A DNA stretch of 9,235 nt from Deltaproteobacteria bacterium RIFCSPLOWO2_02_56_12. Its GTDB lineage: Bacteria; Desulfobacterota; Binatia; UBA9968. The stretch covers positions 1,391-10,625 of the forward strand of contig MGRY01000209.1 in the NCBI GenBank assembly GCA_001799045.1, read 5' to 3'. Below, piece by piece: positions 6,260 through 9,235 of the stretch. Position numbers and translations under genes: made by a program. The number at the start of each line of letters is the position of its first letter. Positions within the stretch are counted from its first letter, which is position 1. Below the pieces are notes generated by a model. The model worked only from the letters and a program-made list of their open reading frames with translations, was not told the origin of the DNA and ran no database searches.

Positions 6260-7915
6260 TTACGTCTCCATGATGAAGGGGAGGACGACCGGCCGCCGCT
6301 CCAGTTTTTTGTTAAAGTACCTGCGCAGCGCTTTGCGCACCTCCTCCTTAAGTTCGGCGGGATCGGTCCGGGTCTCCCGATTGATCCCCCGTAATGTCTC
6401 CAAGACGACCTTCTTCGCCTGCTCCATGACCTCTTCGCTCTCCTCGGCGCGCATGAAGCCGCGCGAGATAAAATCCGGCCCGGCCACGAGCTCACCGGTT
6501 TGCTGATGAATCGCCATAACGGCCAGGACCATCCCGTCTTCGGAGAGATGGCGCCGGTCCCGGATCACGACATCTTCGACATCTCCCACTCCCTTGCCGT
6601 CGACAAAGACCCTCCCGACAAAGACTGACCCTACTTTTCTAGCGCTCTTCCGGGTCAATTCCAGGACGGCGCCGTCTTCCAGCAGGAAGCAGTTCTCCGG
6701 CGGCAGCCCGACTTTCTGGGCCAGTTGGATATGTCTTACGAGATGGCGGTATTCTCCATGGATCGGGACAAAATAGCGCGGGCGCGTGAGCTGGAGCATG
6801 GTCTTCAGTTCCTCCTGGCTGGCGTGACCTGAGACGTGAATCTCCGAGACCCTTTCGTAATGGACCTCGGCGCCGCGGCGGTAAAGATGGTTGATGAGAT
6901 TGTTGATCGTTTTCTCGTTGCCGGGGATCTGCTTGGAAGAGAGCACCACCGTATCCCCGGGCTCGATCCGGATCGACTTGTGATCGTCCAGGGCGATTCT
7001 ATGCAGTGCCGAAAGGGGTTCCCCCTGGCTGCCGGTGGTGAGGAAGGTGGTTTGGTCGTGTGGGAGGTCCTGCCATCTCTCACTCTGGATCATGACCCCG
7101 TCGGGAAGATGGAGGTAGCCCAAATCAGAGGCGATCTGAGCGTTGTTGATCATGCTGCGCCCGCTGAGGACGACCCTGCGTCCAAAACGCTCCGACAGCT
7201 CAATGACCTGCTGGAGGCGGGGGATGTTGGAAGAGAAGGTGGCGACGAACAGTCGCGCGTGACTTTGCTGAAAGATCTCTTCGAGATTTCTCCCTACTTC
7301 GCGCTCGGAAGGGGTGTAGCCCTCACGCTCCACGTTAGTCGAGTCGGAGAGGAGAAGCAGGACCCCTTTCTCTCCGTAGGCGGCGAATCTCTGGAAATCG
7401 AACCGCTCGTCATTCATGGGTGTATTGTCGATCTTGAAGTCGCCGGTGTGAATGACTGTTCCGAGCGGAGTCTCGACGGCAAGGGCCAGGCAGTCCATCA
7501 GGCTATGAGTAACGCGTATCCCTTCGAGCTTAAACGGCGCCAGCTCCCAAACCTGTCCGGCCTTGATTTCTCTTAAATCCGTTGTCCGGTCGAGCCCGTG
7601 CTCGCGGAGTTTATTGCCCAGCAGGCCAAGGGTAAGGCGCGTGCCGAAGACAGGAACCGGAAGCTGCCTTAAAATATACGGCAGGGCTCCGATATGGTCT
7701 TCATGGGCATGCGTGAGAACAATCCCCTGGAGCCTTTTCTTCTTTTCCACGAGGTAGCTGATATCCGGGATCACCAAATCGATTCCCAGGAGTTCCGCGC
7801 CGGGAAACATCAGGCCGCAATCGATGGCGATGGCCGATTCGCCATGCTCCAGCAGCATCATGTTTAAACCGAACTCTCCCAATCCACCCAGCGGAATGAT
7901 TCTCAGTGGTTCCAT
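6260..7915 (-). CDS. rnj: Ribonuclease J (metallo-beta-lactamase / beta-CASP)
   Basis: This zinc-dependent endoribonuclease and 5'-3' exoribonuclease acts in mRNA decay and rRNA or sRNA maturation. In the 551-residue product the metallo-beta-lactamase core carries THAHEDH (68-74; ligands H69, H71, D73, H74), H137 in VTHSLMD and D159 in HTGDF. The beta-CASP insertion includes SDSTN (190-194) and SGRSM (251-255). Motif SGHAS (362-366) and PIHGEYRH (384-391, ligand H386) complete the active site. The C-terminal domain (about 450-551) includes GMVLAVMAI and the FISRGFM stretch typical of RNase J. ATG 7915 is chosen because AAGGA lies 5 nt upstream; an in-frame ATG at 7939 lies inside plsC without such a site. 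There is an 8-bp gap after plsC. All metal ligands are present. RNase J in an outer-membrane-bearing bacterium fits deltaproteobacteria and relatives better than gammaproteobacteria. Confidence 0.97.
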   Translation of the reverse strand: MEPLRIIPLGGLGEFGLNMMLLEHGESAIAIDCGLMFPGAELLGIDLVIPDISYLVEKKKRLQGIVLTHAHEDHIGALPYILRQLPVPVFGTRLTLGLLGNKLREHGLDRTTDLREIKAGQVWELAPFKLEGIRVTHSLMDCLALAVETPLGTVIHTGDFKIDNTPMNDERFDFQRFAAYGEKGVLLLLSDSTNVEREGYTPSEREVGRNLEEIFQQSHARLFVATFSSNIPRLQQVIELSERFGRRVVLSGRSMINNAQIASDLGYLHLPDGVMIQSERWQDLPHDQTTFLTTGSQGEPLSALHRIALDDHKSIRIEPGDTVVLSSKQIPGNEKTINNLINHLYRRGAEVHYERVSEIHVSGHASQEELKTMLQLTRPRYFVPIHGEYRHLVRHIQLAQKVGLPPENCFLLEDGAVLELTRKSARKVGSVFVGRVFVDGKGVGDVEDVVIRDRRHLSEDGMVLAVMAIHQQTGELVAGPDFISRGFMRAEESEEVMEQAKKVVLETLRGINRETRTDPAELKEEVRKALRRYFNKKLERRPVVLPFIMET

Positions 7916-7920
7916 ATAAA

Positions 7921-7925
7921 TCCTT
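7921..7925 (-). promoter_or_regulatory. Ribosome binding site of RNase J overlapping the plsC stop codon
   Basis: AAGGA lies 5 nt before ATG 7915 and shares its two adenines with the TAA stop of plsC (7926-7924). The arrangement fixes the RNase J start and would let ribosomes finishing plsC re-initiate directly. Confidence 0.65.
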
Positions 7926-8697
7926 ACCTCAGCGCCCATCTCTCTGTTGGGACCAGGGCGTGCACGCTACCGGCGCCTTGACTTGCGGTTCCGGCGTGTT
8001 GGCGGTAGTGAGACTCGATGAGGGTTCTTACGTGACTCAAAAGGCCGCGGATATTTCCCGCACGATACTGATCCAGAAGAACGGGCTCACTAACGATGAC
8101 CTCTATTTCCCCGCCGCGGATACGCCAGTCTCCCCTTGGCAGGATGGCCCCGCTGCCGTTGATGGTGATCGGGACGATCGGGGTTTGTGTCTTGACGGCA
8201 AGAACGAAACCGCCTCTTTTGAAGGGCAAGAGCTGCCCGTCGGCGCTGCGGGTGCCCTCAGGGAAAACGACGACGGAGATCCCCCCTTCGATTCTCTCTC
8301 TCGCCTTTCTCAAACTCGCCATCGCCTTGGCGCGGTTCGATCGGTCCACGACGATGTGCTTTGAAGCCCACATGGCCCAGCCGAACAGGGGGATAAAGAG
8401 CAGCTCTCTTTTTGCCACCCACCGGAGCTGAAACCTGGCGAGACTTTGGACGAGCACCGGGATGTCGATATTGCTCCGGTGATTCGCCATAAAAATATAT
8501 TGGCGGCCTGGGTCGAGATGCTCCAGACCTTTGACTTTTAGGCGAATGACGCCGATTTTCAGAATTCCCCAGGTCCAGAACCGGGAGATTTGATAAGCGA
8601 TGCTTCCCTGGCGATCAAAAAACCCCAGGGGGATAATGAGAAGGCTGGCAGGGAGGGTGATCAGAATGACCAGGAACAGCTTTATGCTGTACAGCAT
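7924..8697 (-). CDS. plsC: 1-acyl-sn-glycerol-3-phosphate acyltransferase PlsC
   Basis: This integral membrane enzyme acylates lysophosphatidic acid to phosphatidic acid, the branch-point precursor of membrane phospholipids. The 257-residue product has an N-terminal hydrophobic anchor (about 4-26) and then the four acyltransferase motifs: NHRSNID (72-78; catalytic H73 and D78, the NHx4D box), KRELLFIPLFGW (96-107), VFPEGTRS (144-151, glycerol-phosphate binding) and VPITING (175-181). Length and motif spacing are normal for PlsC. The start is uncertain: ATG 8697 is used here, but TTG codons at 8700 and 8721 are in frame and none of the three has a good Shine-Dalgarno site. It is the first gene of the minus-strand cluster, and its stop codon overlaps the RNase J ribosome-binding site. 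Other lysophospholipid acyltransferases share these motifs, so substrate choice is by family default. Confidence 0.92.
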   Translation of the reverse strand: MLYSIKLFLVILITLPASLLIIPLGFFDRQGSIAYQISRFWTWGILKIGVIRLKVKGLEHLDPGRQYIFMANHRSNIDIPVLVQSLARFQLRWVAKRELLFIPLFGWAMWASKHIVVDRSNRAKAMASLRKARERIEGGISVVVFPEGTRSADGQLLPFKRGGFVLAVKTQTPIVPITINGSGAILPRGDWRIRGGEIEVIVSEPVLLDQYRAGNIRGLLSHVRTLIESHYRQHAGTASQGAGSVHALVPTERWALR

Positions 8698-8757
8698 CAA
8701 AATAAAACTTATTTTTAACAAGGGCTAATTTAGCAAAAAATCAGGAAAAAGTAACAT

Positions 8758-8786
8758 ATTTTAATCCACGGGGGGGAAAAAAGCAA
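8758..8786 (-). promoter_or_regulatory. Candidate sigma-70-type promoter for the plsC-rnj-ftsK-lolA-rimO-dksA cluster
   Basis: On the minus strand TTGCTT (8786-8781) and TAAAAT (8763-8758, 5 of 6 to consensus) are separated by exactly 17 bp. This predicts a start near 8751 and a leader of about 54 nt to ATG 8697. The spacer begins with T4 and C7 runs. The -35 element matches only TTG of the consensus. Read by eye, with no transcript evidence. Confidence 0.42.
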
Positions 8787-8822
8787 TAAAGTCGATCTGC
8801 TCTGGAAAGGCGGCTTTTTTTA

Positions 8823-8851
8823 TTGACTAAAGAGTTCCCTGGCGTTAAGGT
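8823..8851 (+). promoter_or_regulatory. ssb: Candidate promoter for ssb
   Basis: TTGACT (8823-8828, 5 of 6 to TTGACA) is followed after 17 bp by TAAGGT (8846-8851), which keeps the first T, the A and the final T of the -10 box. A start near 8858 would leave a leader of about 22 nt. A better-looking -10 (TATATT, 8857-8862) lacks a partner -35 at normal spacing and would start transcription almost on the ribosome site. I see no obvious LexA-like box here. Confidence 0.33.
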
Positions 8852-8879
8852 TGTTCTATATTGTTTTTTAGGAGATTTT

Positions 8880-9235
8880 ATGTCGGTTAATAAAGCAATC
8901 CTTATCGGCAATCTCGGCAAAGATCCTGAAGTGCGCTTTACCGCTAATGGCAAGGCAGTGGCGCGCTTTTCCATCGCCACTTCCGAAGTTTGGAATGACG
9001 CCGAAGGCAACCGGCAGGAGAGGACTGAGTGGCACAACATCGTAGTCTGGGGAAAGCAGGGGGAAAGCTGCGGCCAATATCTGGCCAAGGGTAGGCAGGT
9101 GTATGTGGAGGGGAGCATTCGCAGTCGCACCTACGACGACAAGAGCGGCAACAAGCGGTACATAACCGAGATTGTAGCTCAAAGAGTCAGATTCTTAGGT
9201 GGCGGCGGTGGAACCCGCGTCGCGACGGAGCCGGA
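8880..9235 (+). CDS. ssb: Single-stranded DNA-binding protein (partial, 3' end outside window)
   Basis: This tetrameric protein coats single-stranded DNA in replication, recombination and repair. The visible 118 codons encode essentially the whole OB-fold. It starts with MSVNKAILIGNLGKDPEVR (1-19), then ARFSIATSE (28-36), the DNA-contacting WHNIVVWG (51-58), LAKGRQVYVEGSIRSR (68-83), and the end of the fold at YITEIVAQRVRFLG (94-107). A Gly-rich stretch (107-111) then opens the disordered tail; the acidic C-terminal tip that recruits partner proteins lies beyond the edge. AGGAG at 8870-8874 sits 5 nt before ATG 8880, which makes the start secure. It is divergent from plsC. Only a chromosomal-type ssb is indicated; nothing suggests a phage or plasmid copy. 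Confidence 0.96.
   Translation, partial: MSVNKAILIGNLGKDPEVRFTANGKAVARFSIATSEVWNDAEGNRQERTEWHNIVVWGKQGESCGQYLAKGRQVYVEGSIRSRTYDDKSGNKRYITEIVAQRVRFLGGGGGTRVATEP

Noticed and set aside
6836..7576. A 246-codon open frame on the plus strand, antisense to RNase J
   Set aside because: RNase J is intact with all metal ligands in the opposite frame, and the antisense product has no recognisable features or ribosome site.
8777..8820. Inverted repeat AAAAAAGC (8777-8784) and GCTTTTTT (8813-8820), considered as a terminator
   Set aside because: The stem is almost entirely A-T with a 28-nt loop, and both flanking genes are transcribed away from it, so there is no message for it to end. A role in promoter DNA bending is possible but unsupported.
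8823..8862. Possible SOS (LexA) operator upstream of ssb
   Set aside because: No CTG-N10-CAG or GAAC-N4-GTTC palindrome is present; the two GTTC tetramers seen are in direct, not inverted, orientation at unsuitable spacing.
1..9235. Mobile element, CRISPR array, toxin-antitoxin, defence or tRNA/rRNA genes
   Set aside because: Both strands are almost fully occupied by housekeeping genes; I saw no transposase, integrase, repeat-spacer pattern, terminal inverted repeats or structural RNA signature.

Overview
The window reads as ordinary, densely packed chromosomal DNA from a Gram-negative bacterium, most likely a member of the former Deltaproteobacteria (Desulfobacterota-like). The evidence is the combination of an outer-membrane lipoprotein carrier (LolA), a ribonuclease J rather than a visible RNase E, a DksA-type regulator, a YIP1-family membrane protein and a MOFRL-type glycerate kinase, in fairly GC-rich DNA. 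This assignment is an inference from gene content. No 16S or other phylogenetic marker was compared.

Layout. (1) 1-914, minus: 5' part of a glycerate 2-kinase gene that runs off the left edge. (2) 947-1477, plus: a small multi-pass YIP1-family membrane protein, divergent from the kinase with only 32 bp between them. (3) 1517-8697, minus: a six-gene cluster, in transcription order plsC, RNase J, ftsK, lolA, rimO, dksA-like. The internal gaps are 4 to 12 bp or are overlaps of 8 and 23 bp, so it is very probably one transcript with translational coupling. (4) 8698-8879: the only sizeable intergenic region (182 bp), holding candidate divergent promoters. (5) 8880-9235, plus: the 5' part of ssb, cut by the right edge.

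How the genes relate. The cluster mixes envelope biogenesis (PlsC makes phosphatidic acid, LolA ferries lipoproteins to the outer membrane), RNA turnover (RNase J), chromosome segregation at the septum (FtsK), ribosome modification (RimO) and transcriptional control of ribosome synthesis (DksA-like). These are growth-linked housekeeping functions and not a single pathway. ssb and ftsK both concern DNA but lie on opposite strands. The glycerate kinase and YIP1 genes are not obviously linked to the cluster.

I found no mobile element, CRISPR array, tRNA, rRNA, toxin-antitoxin pair or defence system, and nothing that amounts to a new biological system. The points most worth a second look are a C7 homopolymer inside the best candidate promoter spacer of the plsC cluster, a four-residue Cys-containing insertion in the DksA-like zinc finger, and several altered active-site signature residues in the glycerate kinase.
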